DNA of 64,000 nt from Aquitalea denitrificans. GTDB lineage: Bacteria > Pseudomonadota > Gammaproteobacteria > Burkholderiales > Chromobacteriaceae. Below are positions 34,814-43,187 of this stretch, one piece after another. The stretch lies in contig NZ_CP047241.1 of the NCBI RefSeq assembly GCF_009856625.1, positions 2,108,001 to 2,172,000 on the forward strand, given 5' to 3'. Every line of letters begins with the position of its first letter. Position 1 is the first letter of the stretch. A model generated the notes under the pieces. The model worked only from the letters and a program-made list of their open reading frames with translations. It searched no databases and was not told the DNA's origin. The position numbers and the translations under genes were made by a program.

Positions 34814-35567
34814 CCGTAGTTTGCTTCTGGAACAGTTTGGCCTTCGGGTGGAGCTGATTGGTGATGATGACGCCCTGCGCGTCACACCTTCCAGCCGGAT
34901 TACACCAGCAGCCCGGGATTACATTGTGGCGAACAAGGCCGCCTTGCGTGACCGTCTGCTGGGCAATACCACCTTCACCGCCGTGGGCGACATTGCAGCC
35001 GGCATCGTCACCGCGGTGTCCACCGGCCAGCCGACACCAGCCCCGGCCTTGCCCGCCGACCTGATGGAGCGGGTCAACCTGATTTGCCGGTTGGAACAGT
35101 GGCCATCAGCCGACCGTGCGGAATGGCTGGGCATCCTGCGCTGCCAGATTGAGCAGGACGGCACCCCGGTGCGTGAACTGGTGGCCTGCCTAGAGGCACA
35201 CCTGTCCAGGCACCATGCTGGTGTGGCCGGTGACGACGACCGGGAGGCATTCGAGGAGCGGGCAGCCATCATGCAGCACGATGGTGGGCTGACCCGCAAA
35301 GACGCCGAGGAACAGGCCGCCAAGGTCAACGAGTGCCTGAGCTGCCTGCATTGGCGTGGTGAGGCCACCATCCCCAGTGGCCGCCAGCAGGTACTCAGCC
35401 TGGTCAACCCGGCCAGCACCTTTCGGCAAAACAAGGTAATCGGTGCATGCGAGGCCAAATACCGGCCATGGCGCACTTCAAGCGACCCGAGCCAGTCGCA
35501 GTACCTGCAATGGGTCTTCATCGGGCAATGCGCCCACACACCAGCAGGAAAGGGCAAGACGAAATGA
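34794..35567 (+). CDS. Hypothetical protein with TubC-like N-terminal region
   Basis: A 257-residue protein that overlaps the primase gene by 20 bp and has GAGGGG before ATG 34794. The first 50 residues (LLEQFGLRVELIGDDDALRV...RDYIVANKAALRDRLL) look like the TubC-type docking domain often found next to primases in mobile elements. The C-terminal half has four Cys (NECLSCLHW, GACEAKYR, GQCAH) that could bind a metal. Role in replication is inferred from position. Confidence 0.7.
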   Translation: MMQSISDRSLLLEQFGLRVELIGDDDALRVTPSSRITPAARDYIVANKAALRDRLLGNTTFTAVGDIAAGIVTAVSTGQPTPAPALPADLMERVNLICRLEQWPSADRAEWLGILRCQIEQDGTPVRELVACLEAHLSRHHAGVAGDDDREAFEERAAIMQHDGGLTRKDAEEQAAKVNECLSCLHWRGEATIPSGRQQVLSLVNPASTFRQNKVIGACEAKYRPWRTSSDPSQSQYLQWVFIGQCAHTPAGKGKTK

Positions 35568-35615
35568 AATGCACCAACGACAGCACTTCCCATCCCCCCC
35601 GTAAGGAGCAACGCC

Positions 35616-37298
35616 ATGGCTGACGAAAACATTCTCAAGGAATTCCTGGTCTCGCTTGGCTTCAAAGTCGATCCGGCCAGCGAAAGCCGATTCAAGGACT
35701 CGGTGAAATCAGCCACCGACTCCATGAAGGAGTTCTCTGTTGCCGTTGCTGCAGCTGCCACTGAAACGCTGATTGGTATAAACAGGATGGCCGACAATCT
35801 GGGTGCGCTGCACTTCCAGAGCCAGCGGGTCGGTGCCAGCGCGAACAATATCAAAGCCCTCCAGTACGCATTCCAGCAGGTGGGCGGCACAGCTGAGGAC
35901 GCCTCCTCTGCCCTGGAGACCCTGGCCACCAAGTTCCGCGAGTCCCCCGGCTGGGAGCAGAAGCTGAACGACATGGGCATTGCCACAAGGGATTCAACCG
36001 GCAAGGCTTTGGACAATGCCGAGACCCTGCTTGCCCTGGGCAAAAAGCTGGCGGCAATGAAGGACTACGAGGCCCTGGCACAGGGCCAGAAAATGGGCCT
36101 GAGTGACCGGCAAGTGCTTGCTCTCAAGTCTGGCGAGTTGCAGAAGTACTATCAGGAGCAGATAGACCTTCAGGAAAAGACGGGCAGCAGTTGGGATAAG
36201 GCTTCCGACAAGGCAAAAGCATACGACCAGGAAATGAATCGGCTCAAGGCAACATTCTCCACCTTTGTCGCAAGTGCATCTGGCGATTTGGATGAGCAGC
36301 TCATTCCCATCTTGAAGCTCACCAACGAAGAACTGACTGAATTCGCTGACTGGTTCCACAGCCTTCCGGAGGAAAGCCAGCAGACCATCAAGACCATTGC
36401 AGAGGTGAGCGCTGGACTGGCACTCATTGTCACCAATCTGAAACTGATTGCTGCGGCAAAAGGGGTGCTGGGTGCCTTGGGTGGTGCCGGTGGTTCCGGT
36501 GGGGCTGCGGCCAAGGGTGGCATTGGCTTACTGGGCAAGGCTGGCTGGGTAGGTGCCGCTGGATGGTCTGGCTGGGAGGCCGGTTCCGAAATCTACAAGA
36601 ACATGTCCGACCAGGCTAAAGATGCTGTTGGCGGAACCGTTGCCACCATCTTGGCCAAGTTCGGCAATGAGGACGCGCAGAAGGCACTGGATATCAACAC
36701 CGGCGGTGGCGCATCCAGCAGCGTACCCATCAAACGGAGCAAGCCAGCAGCGCCGGCCGGCAACATGGATGTCAAATCCATGGCTATGGCCTTCTTCCAG
36801 AAGGCTGGCTGGACCAAGGAGCAGGCGTCCGGACTGGTGGCCAACCTGATGGCCGAGAGCAAGCTGAACCCTGGCGCAGTTGGGGACAGCGGCACAGCTT
36901 TTGGCATTGCCCAGTGGCACCCTGACCGGCAAGCCAATTTTGCCAAGTGGTCCGGCAAGGACATCCGCCAATCTACTCTGCAAGACCAGTTGGCCTTTGT
37001 GGTCCATGAGCTCACGAAAGGGTCTGAATGGAGAGCGGGCAAAATGTTGCGCTTCGCAGATAGCGCGCAGCGGGCCGGTGAGATTGTTTCCCGCTACTAC
37101 GAAAGACCCGGCCTCACCGAAGAGATAAGAGCGCGTGAGGCAGCTTCCAGAGGCGCTGCGGCAGCACAAATACACCAAACCACCAACATCACGGTAAACG
37201 GAACCGAGACGCCTAGGGAGACGGCCCAGGCTGTCGCTGGCGCTCAGAACGACGTGAATGCAAACCTGGTGCGCAATAGCTTACCTGTTGTCAGGTAA
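35616..37298 (+). CDS. Phage tail tape-measure-like protein with tail-lysozyme domain
   Basis: A 560-residue protein. The N-terminal 280 residues are helical and resemble tape-measure proteins (LVSLGFKVDPASESRFKDSV, then ADNLGALHFQSQRVGAS and ALETLATKFRESPGWEQ). A Gly/Ala-rich segment (about 265-320) may cross a membrane. Residues about 385-485 form a phage tail lysozyme domain (WTKEQASGLVANLMAESKL, GIAQWHPDRQANFAKWSG). No other tail gene occurs in the element, so the protein either acts on a helper phage tail or is a remnant of another phage. AAGGAG ribosome site upstream. Confidence 0.85.
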   Translation: MADENILKEFLVSLGFKVDPASESRFKDSVKSATDSMKEFSVAVAAAATETLIGINRMADNLGALHFQSQRVGASANNIKALQYAFQQVGGTAEDASSALETLATKFRESPGWEQKLNDMGIATRDSTGKALDNAETLLALGKKLAAMKDYEALAQGQKMGLSDRQVLALKSGELQKYYQEQIDLQEKTGSSWDKASDKAKAYDQEMNRLKATFSTFVASASGDLDEQLIPILKLTNEELTEFADWFHSLPEESQQTIKTIAEVSAGLALIVTNLKLIAAAKGVLGALGGAGGSGGAAAKGGIGLLGKAGWVGAAGWSGWEAGSEIYKNMSDQAKDAVGGTVATILAKFGNEDAQKALDINTGGGASSSVPIKRSKPAAPAGNMDVKSMAMAFFQKAGWTKEQASGLVANLMAESKLNPGAVGDSGTAFGIAQWHPDRQANFAKWSGKDIRQSTLQDQLAFVVHELTKGSEWRAGKMLRFADSAQRAGEIVSRYYERPGLTEEIRAREAASRGAAAAQIHQTTNITVNGTETPRETAQAVAGAQNDVNANLVRNSLPVVR

Positions 37299-37485
37299 GA
37301 GCTGCCCCAGTTCATCAACTCTGAAAACACCGATGATTTGCCATGGTATGGGCACCATGCCCTGCCATGGCAGAGGGTTCGTGCGAACGCTACAGATAAA
37401 GGACAAAGCAGTATGAGCTGGGTAGCCACATTTCAGATGCGGGAAAATCCCATATGTAGCCGGTGCATGGTAAAGGGGGCATAAG

Positions 37486-37893
37486 GTGACATTGCAGAGC
37501 GATACATTAACAAAACAGGCCGGTGGCCGTGATACCGCACGGAAGCGGGCCATTCTGCTGATGCTGGAACAGCACGATAAACACGACTACAGCGAGAGAG
37601 GCGCACCGCCTTACAGCGCCGCTAAGATTGCAGGACATATCGGCGGCAGTCGCCCCAGTGTTGCCCGTACCCTTCGGGGCATGGCTGCTGCTGGCCTACT
37701 GGTGGCAGTACGACACCGTGACGAAGTGTGGAACGCCATTGCACAGAACTTTATAGAAATGCCAGTGACGGCCTATTACAGCGCCCGCACGATGGAGCGT
37801 GACAAAGTATTGGCCAAGGCATGGGCGGATGGTGCCGAGGAGCGCAGCAGCCAGGCAATGGCTGGGATGAGGGCCGCTTTTACAGCGAGGTGA
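37486..37893 (+). CDS. Winged-helix DNA-binding protein
   Basis: A 135-residue protein starting at GTG 37486. The segment YSAAKIAGHIGGSRPSVARTLRGMAAAGLLVAVRHRDEVWNAI is a MarR/ArsR-like winged helix. It is four bases from the next small gene, forming a two-gene regulatory unit before the iteron array. Possible copy-number or transcription control. Confidence 0.7.
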   Translation: MTLQSDTLTKQAGGRDTARKRAILLMLEQHDKHDYSERGAPPYSAAKIAGHIGGSRPSVARTLRGMAAAGLLVAVRHRDEVWNAIAQNFIEMPVTAYYSARTMERDKVLAKAWADGAEERSSQAMAGMRAAFTAR

Positions 37894-37896
37894 ACA

Positions 37897-38106
37897 ATGA
37901 GCAAGAACAGGAAGTTTGACGGTACGCCCACCACCCGGTTGATTGTGAGCGTAGAGCAAAGCACCGTCGCAGCAGTAGATGCGCTGATTAACTACCCCTG
38001 GGGCAATGACCACCCGGTACGCGGCAACCGGGCTGAGTTTGTACCCCTGGCAATTCAAGAGAAGCTGGAACGGGATTTGGCAGCCAAGATGTTGAATACG
38101 GTTTGA
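37897..38106 (+). CDS. Small protein with ribbon-helix-helix-like features
   Basis: A 69-residue protein. The strand TTRLIVSVEQ and the helices TVAAVDALIN and RAEFVPLAIQEKLERDLAAKM fit a ribbon-helix-helix fold, but the similarity is weak. Directly precedes the repeat-rich region. Confidence 0.6.
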   Translation: MSKNRKFDGTPTTRLIVSVEQSTVAAVDALINYPWGNDHPVRGNRAEFVPLAIQEKLERDLAAKMLNTV

Positions 38107-38350
38107 TGATAAATGGAGCAATACGCGCGCGCCCGCTCGCGAGGCTCGCACCGGCATACCTTACAAAACTTACACCTATAAAAAGGGCGCGGTTACTTGT
38201 TTTCAGCCTTTCAGCACGTTGGCAAACGTTACAAAGGTTACACCTGAAAAAGCCGGCAAAACTGACACCTGAAAAGACGGCAGAAAACAAACCTGACATG
38301 CCGAGTGTTCATGATGGAACACATCGCGCGCATGGAAGCCGCTGTACGCC

Positions 38351-38606
38351 GGTACGCATGGCCGTGGTACGCAGCGAGGTACGCACGGAAACAGCCCATA
38401 CGAGACACTACAGACCGGTTAACAGAGGGAGTTAACAGACTCGGTTAACAGGGCCGGGCCGGTTCGCACACTGGCCGGTTCGCACTGGTTCGCACCCGAA
38501 CCGCTGGTTTCCATCGCACAGGTTGCCACTCAGGTTGCCACCCCATGGCCAGTATCCAGTGCGGTATCCACCCCAAAGGCGGTACGCAGTACGCACCTGG
38601 TACGCA
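38351..38606 (+). repeat. Iteron array (RGTNNNCA x 17), candidate replication origin
   Basis: Seventeen octamers in one orientation, in blocks that share the inner triplet: GGTACGCA at 38351, 38366, 38378; GGTTAACA at 38417 and 38443 with AGTTAACA at 38430; GGTTCGCA at 38461, 38477, 38487; GGTTTCCA 38506; GGTTGCCA 38521, 38533; AGTATCCA 38551 and GGTATCCA 38563; GGTACGCA 38581, 38599 and AGTACGCA 38588. P4 alpha binds iterons of the related form GGTGAACA. The surrounding gap 38107-38744 has no gene; three ACACCT(G/A)-containing repeats lie at about 38170-38275. Confidence 0.75.
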
Positions 38607-38614
38607 CCCTACCA

Positions 38615-38637
38615 GCCCGCCCAGCGCGGGCATTTTT
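38615..38637 (+). terminator. Terminator after the iteron array
   Basis: GCCCGC-CCAGC-GCGGGC is followed by A and five T. Confidence 0.75.
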
Positions 38638-38744
38638 ACGCCCATTGCGACTACCCAAAACCAGAGCCTCACCACGCAACACAGCCCGACCAGAACGGTC
38701 TAAAACAATTGCGGAGTGCACCTGGTCGCAGATGGAGGTCTGGC

Positions 38745-38930
38745 ATGGGAGAGCGACTTATTACTGTTGATGAGGTTGTCCATTTTACTGGCCTCAGCAT
38801 TCCCACAATTTACCGCCACATACGTACTGGAGACTTTCCCAAGCCCATTAAACTGGGAAGGGGTAGCCGCTGGGTAGAATCAGAACTGATGGCATGGCTT
38901 GAAGCCAAGAAGGCTGAGCGGGACGCATAG
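38745..38930 (+). CDS. Second AlpA-family regulator
   Basis: A 61-residue helix-turn-helix protein with LITVDEVVHFTGLSIPTIYRHIRTGDFPKPIKLG and a conserved WVESELMAWLEAK end, the full AlpA domain. ATG 38745 follows GGAGG. Two AlpA-like genes in one element suggest separate control of excision and of replication or of a helper response. Confidence 0.9.
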   Translation: MGERLITVDEVVHFTGLSIPTIYRHIRTGDFPKPIKLGRGSRWVESELMAWLEAKKAERDA

Positions 38931-38956
38931 TGCAACTGGCGGTCAGCTGGTTCACT

Positions 38957-39403
38957 TTACCTTGCAGGCACACCAGCGTCTTCGGCATCATCGGGTAGCT
39001 TGCTGCTGAACGAGAAAGACACAATCACCGCCTTGCTTCTTGCCGTTTGCTGGAAGCTAAAGCTGCAGCTTTTCAAATTTCCACCCGACGCCAGCATCTG
39101 AAGCAGCTGGAATTCGTCACGAGTTAACGACACTACACCGGTCAGCTCGTGCTTCATCTCAATGAAGTAACCTACGGCACCCATGCTGCCATTCGAGCCA
39201 TCAGCCCTGTCCACATGAGTGGAGATTGAAAACCTTGATACCCCGGCGAATGGCTCCGTCAGCTCGCCTGACATTTCGAGGTAAATTTGTCGATGCACGG
39301 GAGCAGGATCTATGTAGGCAGTGACTTCCCATTGGTGGATGACTCCCTCCCGGTAGTGGCACTGTGTTTCGCTCCTGCTCTGTTTTCTTCTGGCACCTGG
39401 CAT
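38957..39403 (-). CDS. Element-encoded hypothetical protein
   Basis: A 148-residue protein, the only minus-strand gene of the element. ATG 39403 has GAGGAG eight bases upstream; a longer frame to 39451 lacks a site. The C-terminal two thirds are beta-rich (EMKHELTGVVSLTRDEFQLLQMLASGGNLKSCSFSFQQ). No recognised domain. Orientation against its neighbours is typical of cargo (moron) genes. Confidence 0.55.
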   Translation of the reverse strand: MPGARRKQSRSETQCHYREGVIHQWEVTAYIDPAPVHRQIYLEMSGELTEPFAGVSRFSISTHVDRADGSNGSMGAVGYFIEMKHELTGVVSLTRDEFQLLQMLASGGNLKSCSFSFQQTARSKAVIVSFSFSSKLPDDAEDAGVPAR

Positions 39404-39754
39404 GGGCCCTACTCCTCGGTAAGCTGTGGCAGTGGTCGCAACGAGTCGCACCCCATCCCCATTGCCGGGTACAGATTGTCATTCTGCGAAAACCAACCTC
39501 ATGGAACCCCCGAAGTGGGGTTCTCGGGATGTCCGGTTTGGGCATGTCGACCTGCTGGTGTGTTTGTGAAAACAAAACCCCATGAAAAGCACCGCTCCCC
39601 CGACTGCCGGAAAGGTCGGAGTCGAGCACCAGGCTACATGACTCTTCTCTAACGTCGGAGTGGGCCAAGCACCTGATACCTATTTTGCATGGAAGGCTGT
39701 TCACTGCGTCATGACGGGGCATACAATCCCTTTGTCATCATATAGGGAGTCATC
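39404..39754. other. Intergenic stretch within the element
   Basis: It holds the divergent start region of the two flanking genes and a hairpin (GAACCCC/GGGGTTC near 39504-39522). I see no gene. Confidence 0.5.
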
Positions 39755-40297
39755 ATGCAGAAATGGATTGCATTTGGGATTACGGCTAGCTTACTGACCG
39801 GTTGTAGCTACTTTGAAAAGCCAGAGCAGAAGTGCTGGTCGCCTGACGCCAAACAGGTGCTGAACAAAATGGTGAATGAAACCGTTACCGAACAGGTCTT
39901 CACTCTTGCACAGCAGGGTGAAAAGCCACTAAGTGAGGCTGAGAAATCATCACTGAAGGGGCAAATTCACCTGACGATTGATCAATTTTCCGGGGTAGAT
40001 GTAAACAAGCTTGGGGTTGTTTCGTGCGAGGCCGACGTGCACTTTACATTCAGCCGTGATGCCAAGCCCCCACTGGAAGGTCACATAAATGGACTTGAGT
40101 ATAGAACCCAGCCTGGCGAGGCCGGTATGTTCTACTCCATTCCCAATGTTGGCCCTATCCGCTTGATGGTAACCAATGCGAAACCATCTACTCCAGAGAA
40201 GTTAGCTGCTCCAGAGCCAGAACAAGCGCCACCAGCTCCTGTAGCTCCCCAGCAGCCGCAAGCTGAACCCGCGACTGACGCGTCATCCGCCAGTTAA
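39755..40297 (+). CDS. Element-encoded lipoprotein
   Basis: A 180-residue lipoprotein with lipobox LLTGC (Cys17), a globular part with WSPDAKQVLNKMVNETVTEQV and VVSCEADVHFTFSRD, and a Pro/Ala/Gln-rich tail. TAGGGAG precedes ATG 39755. A surface lipoprotein at the end of a phage-like element suggests lysogenic conversion, for instance superinfection exclusion, but this is inference. Confidence 0.75.
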   Translation: MQKWIAFGITASLLTGCSYFEKPEQKCWSPDAKQVLNKMVNETVTEQVFTLAQQGEKPLSEAEKSSLKGQIHLTIDQFSGVDVNKLGVVSCEADVHFTFSRDAKPPLEGHINGLEYRTQPGEAGMFYSIPNVGPIRLMVTNAKPSTPEKLAAPEPEQAPPAPVAPQQPQAEPATDASSAS

Positions 40298-40315
40298 GCG
40301 GCACAACACCGAAAT

Positions 40316-40430
40316 GGGGGCAGCCATGAAGGTTTGGGGGCATATTTGGGGGCATAATTTAAATTAAAATCGCAACAATCATTGCCGGACGTGACTTTCA
40401 AGCCACAATTCGGTAGACGCCGCCCCACCA
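40316..40430 (+). repeat. Right attachment region with arm-type sites
   Basis: GGGGGCAG at 40316 and GGGGGCAT at 40336 and 40348 match the left arm sites, including the same 12-bp spacing. They precede the tmRNA-like core CGCCGCCCCACCA (40418-40430). Confidence 0.7.
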
Positions 40431-40438
40431 GAACCTCT

Positions 40439-40484
40439 AAAAGCCATTGATGATCAGTATTTACTGGTTCTCAATGGCTTTTTT
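40439..40484. terminator. Terminator right of the element
   Basis: AAAAGCCATTGA / TCAATGGCTTTTTT encloses a 20-base loop. It may be the original ssrA terminator displaced by the insertion; it can also serve the convergent receptor gene. Confidence 0.7.
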
Positions 40485-40547
40485 CATGCATTGTTACCTG
40501 TGGGTGCTACACGCATGACTGCCAGATACTGCGGCAGCCTGCGTGAT

Positions 40548-42161
40548 TTACAGCGTGTAGGCTTGCAGGGTGGTGATTTGCTTTTCTGCCAGCCCTGCCA
40601 GATGGCTTGCGGTACTTGCGGTTGTCTGCGCGGCAGCATTGGCTTGTTCTGCCATCTGTGCGGTTCGCTCCACTTCTCCGGCAATATTGTCGCTGGCTAC
40701 GCCTTGCTGGCTGATTGCCGCACTGATTTCATCCACCAGATTGCCGGCATTGGCCGAGGCCGTGCCGATTTGCTTGATGGCATGATCTGCCAGATCCGCC
40801 CGGGCAACGCCACTGCCTACCAGTTGTTCTGCCGACTGCATCTGTTCAAAGGCTTGCTGCGCACGGGCAATCATGGTGGCGATGGTTGCCGCAATTTCCT
40901 GTGTTGAACGCGCGGTACGCTCGGCCAGCTTGCGAACCTCATCGGCCACCACGGCAAAGCCGCGTCCCTGCTCGCCGGCACGGGCGGCTTCAATGGCTGC
41001 ATTCAATGCCAGCAGATTGGTCTGATCGGCGATGTCCCGTATCACCATGACCACCATGCTGACTTTGCCACTATCGTCTTCCAGTGCCCGTATGCTGCCC
41101 GATGCCGTTTCCACCATGCTGGCGATCTCGCGGATATCCGTGATGGTCTGCCCAACGATGTCCGAGCACTGTCCAAGCAGCTGTCCGGCGTCTCCGGAAA
41201 GCGCATTGGCCTCGCGTGCACGGCTGGCAATGTGATTGATGCTAACGGTCATTTCCTCGATGGTGGCGGCCATGCTGGCGGCCGCCTGGCTTTGCTCGGA
41301 CGATGCGCACGATACTTGACCGGCGGTGTCGGACATCAGCGACGAAGCCTGTGCTACCTGCTGCGCTCCTTGCAGAATGCTGCTCAGATTTGCCTGCAGT
41401 ACGTTCAGCAAGTGATTGAACGCGGCCGCAGTGCTGCCGATTTCATCCTGCTGCAACACGCTTGCCCGCTGGGTAAAGTCCAGACTGCGGCTTACCTCCA
41501 GCATGCTGCCCTGGATACCTGCCAGCCCGCTGCGTATGGTGCGGAACAATTGCGCCCCCAGCAGTCCGGAAACCACGAATGACAAGGCCATCAGGCCGAT
41601 GGCCATTTGCATTGAGGCCTTATAGCTATCCTGGTTCTGCTTATCCAGGCTGCGTACCTGCTGGAAGATATAGGCCACATGCTCCTTGAAGCGCATCCCC
41701 AGCGCACTGCTCATTGCCCGTGCATTCACCACCAGCGTACGGAACGCGCCTTCGCGGTCAGTGGCGCTCTGCCGGATAACCTGGTCGCGCACGGCCCGGT
41801 AGCGCTCCAGTGCCTGCTGATCGGCTGCCAGCATGTGCAGATCAGCCTCATCCCCGGCATGGTGTGCCCGGTAATCGGTGAGGAAGGCATCCAGCTGGCG
41901 GTCACTGTCGGCCATGGCCTGCAGGGCTGACTGGCGTATCGTTGCATCCGGTGCCACCAGAAACTTCAAGGTTGCCAGCCGCATTTCGGCGGTGCTGTGT
42001 TGTGCTTCGGTGATGGCGGCAATGCTGGCTGCCGTATCGAATGCCACCGACTGGAAGCGCTGCTGCGCCTGATGCAATTGCCAAAGCCCGTAGCAACCAA
42101 CACTTAGCATGGCCAGCAAGCCGACCGATAGGGTCAGGATGATGCGGTTAGTGATTTTCAT
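40548..42161 (-). CDS. Methyl-accepting chemotaxis protein
   Basis: A 537-residue receptor: membrane helix at residues 8-30, a periplasmic four-helix ligand domain to about 185 (FQSVAFDTAASIAAITEAQHS; 4HB_MCP-like), second helix about 190-210, HAMP domain (LFRTIRSGLAGIQGSMLEVS) and a signalling domain with the conserved tip near VVMVIRDIADQTNLLALNAAIEAARAGEQGRGFAVVADEVRKLA (residues about 375-420). It reports to CheA/CheW; the ligand is unknown. It stands alone. The gap 42162-42434 upstream has an inverted repeat (GCCGTGTTT/AAACACGGC, 42288-42318) but no gene. Confidence 0.93.
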   Translation of the reverse strand: MKITNRIILTLSVGLLAMLSVGCYGLWQLHQAQQRFQSVAFDTAASIAAITEAQHSTAEMRLATLKFLVAPDATIRQSALQAMADSDRQLDAFLTDYRAHHAGDEADLHMLAADQQALERYRAVRDQVIRQSATDREGAFRTLVVNARAMSSALGMRFKEHVAYIFQQVRSLDKQNQDSYKASMQMAIGLMALSFVVSGLLGAQLFRTIRSGLAGIQGSMLEVSRSLDFTQRASVLQQDEIGSTAAAFNHLLNVLQANLSSILQGAQQVAQASSLMSDTAGQVSCASSEQSQAAASMAATIEEMTVSINHIASRAREANALSGDAGQLLGQCSDIVGQTITDIREIASMVETASGSIRALEDDSGKVSMVVMVIRDIADQTNLLALNAAIEAARAGEQGRGFAVVADEVRKLAERTARSTQEIAATIATMIARAQQAFEQMQSAEQLVGSGVARADLADHAIKQIGTASANAGNLVDEISAAISQQGVASDNIAGEVERTAQMAEQANAAAQTTASTASHLAGLAEKQITTLQAYTL

Positions 42162-42434
42162 AATGTTCTCATGGGTATCAGTGCATATTGTTTACCCAGA
42201 GCGCAATATCCATGCCAATGGCTATTTGAATTCAACTGATTGATTTCAAACACGAATATCTTCACCACTCAACAGCAGCGTCGGCACGCCGTGTTTCAGC
42301 ACAATCAAAAAACACGGCTTTCCGTCCCCTGCTACGCCTGGCCATTGCCTGGCCTCCTCCTGGCGAGTTGCCTTCTGCCACGCCAAAGCGACAGCGTCTG
42401 TCACGGCAAATTCTGAGCACTTCCAGTGACTGAA

Positions 42435-43187
42435 TTACACGCGCCCGCCCCGGCCATGCAGCGAGCGCACCACCCAGCCGATAGCCAGCAAGCCGATCAG
42501 TAGCAATACCCCCACCGCCGTGGTCAGACCATACTGAAAATGACCACTCTGCACACCGCGCAGCAGATCCACCGCATAGGCAGCCGGATTGATCCGGGCC
42601 AGCAACTGCAACCAGCGCGGGGCCAGTTCCAGCGGATACAAGGCACCGGATAACAGGAACATGGGCAGGGTCAGGGTATTGGATACCACGGGAAACACCA
42701 TCACCGAACGGAATGGTAGCGCCATCACCAGCCCTAGTGCGGAAAACACCAGGGCGCACAAGCTCATGGCCAGCAGAAAACACAGCAAGGACAGCGGCGT
42801 GAATGCCAGCCCCAGCAACGGCGCAAATGGCAGCAGCAATACCGATTGCACCAGCGCCAGCACGGCACCGGACAGAATCCGCGCCAGCGCCAGCGTGCTA
42901 CGCGGCAAAGGCGAAACCAGCAGTGCCTTGAACACCCCTACCTGACGGTCGTGCACCACGCCCACCGCGGCTGATGCGGCGGCAAACATCAGCGCCATCG
43001 CCACGATGCCGGGATAAATATAGGCCTGGTAACTGCTGTCCAGCGCATACGTACCACCAGCCAGCCCAGCACCCAGAATGAACAGATACATCAGCGGCTG
43101 CGCCAGGCTCAGTACAATGCGTAGCGGATTCAGCCAGTAACGCTTTAACTCCAGCCAAACCAGTGGCAACAGCACCCGCAGCATCAT
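42435..43187 (-). CDS. ABC-2 type transporter permease
   Basis: A 250-residue membrane protein with six hydrophobic segments and the ABC-2 pattern (LELKRYWLNPLRIVLSLAQPLMYL, then GIVAMALMFAAASAAVGVVHDR). ATG 43187 overlaps the stop of the ATPase gene (ATGA), so the two form one exporter. It is the last gene of the nosR transcription unit. It is distinct from NosY encoded further upstream; cargo unknown. Confidence 0.88.
   Translation of the reverse strand: MMLRVLLPLVWLELKRYWLNPLRIVLSLAQPLMYLFILGAGLAGGTYALDSSYQAYIYPGIVAMALMFAAASAAVGVVHDRQVGVFKALLVSPLPRSTLALARILSGAVLALVQSVLLLPFAPLLGLAFTPLSLLCFLLAMSLCALVFSALGLVMALPFRSVMVFPVVSNTLTLPMFLLSGALYPLELAPRWLQLLARINPAAYAVDLLRGVQSGHFQYGLTTAVGVLLLIGLLAIGWVVRSLHGRGGRV

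Larger units (their letters stand above)
28411..40430. mobile_element. P4-like integrative element in the ssrA 3' end
   Basis: About 12 kb, bounded on the left by the tmRNA 3' end (CGCCGCCTCCACCA, 28397-28410) and on the right by a degenerate copy (CGCCGCCCCACCA, 40418-40430, one base shorter). Contents are integrase, AlpA-like regulators, Ash-like ORF, primase-helicase, tape-measure protein, iteron array, and a lipoprotein gene. GGGGGCAT arm-type repeats occur just inside both ends. No capsid, portal or terminase genes are present, so it is a satellite or an integrative element rather than a full prophage. The right boundary is the less certain one. Confidence 0.8.

Noticed and set aside
38281..38640. 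Possible CRISPR array in the repeat-rich region
   Set aside because: Repeats are only 8 bp with irregular short spacing and there are no cas genes; iterons explain it better.
40484..40684. Small ORFs next to the right end of the element
   Set aside because: They overlap the 3' end of the chemotaxis receptor gene in other frames.
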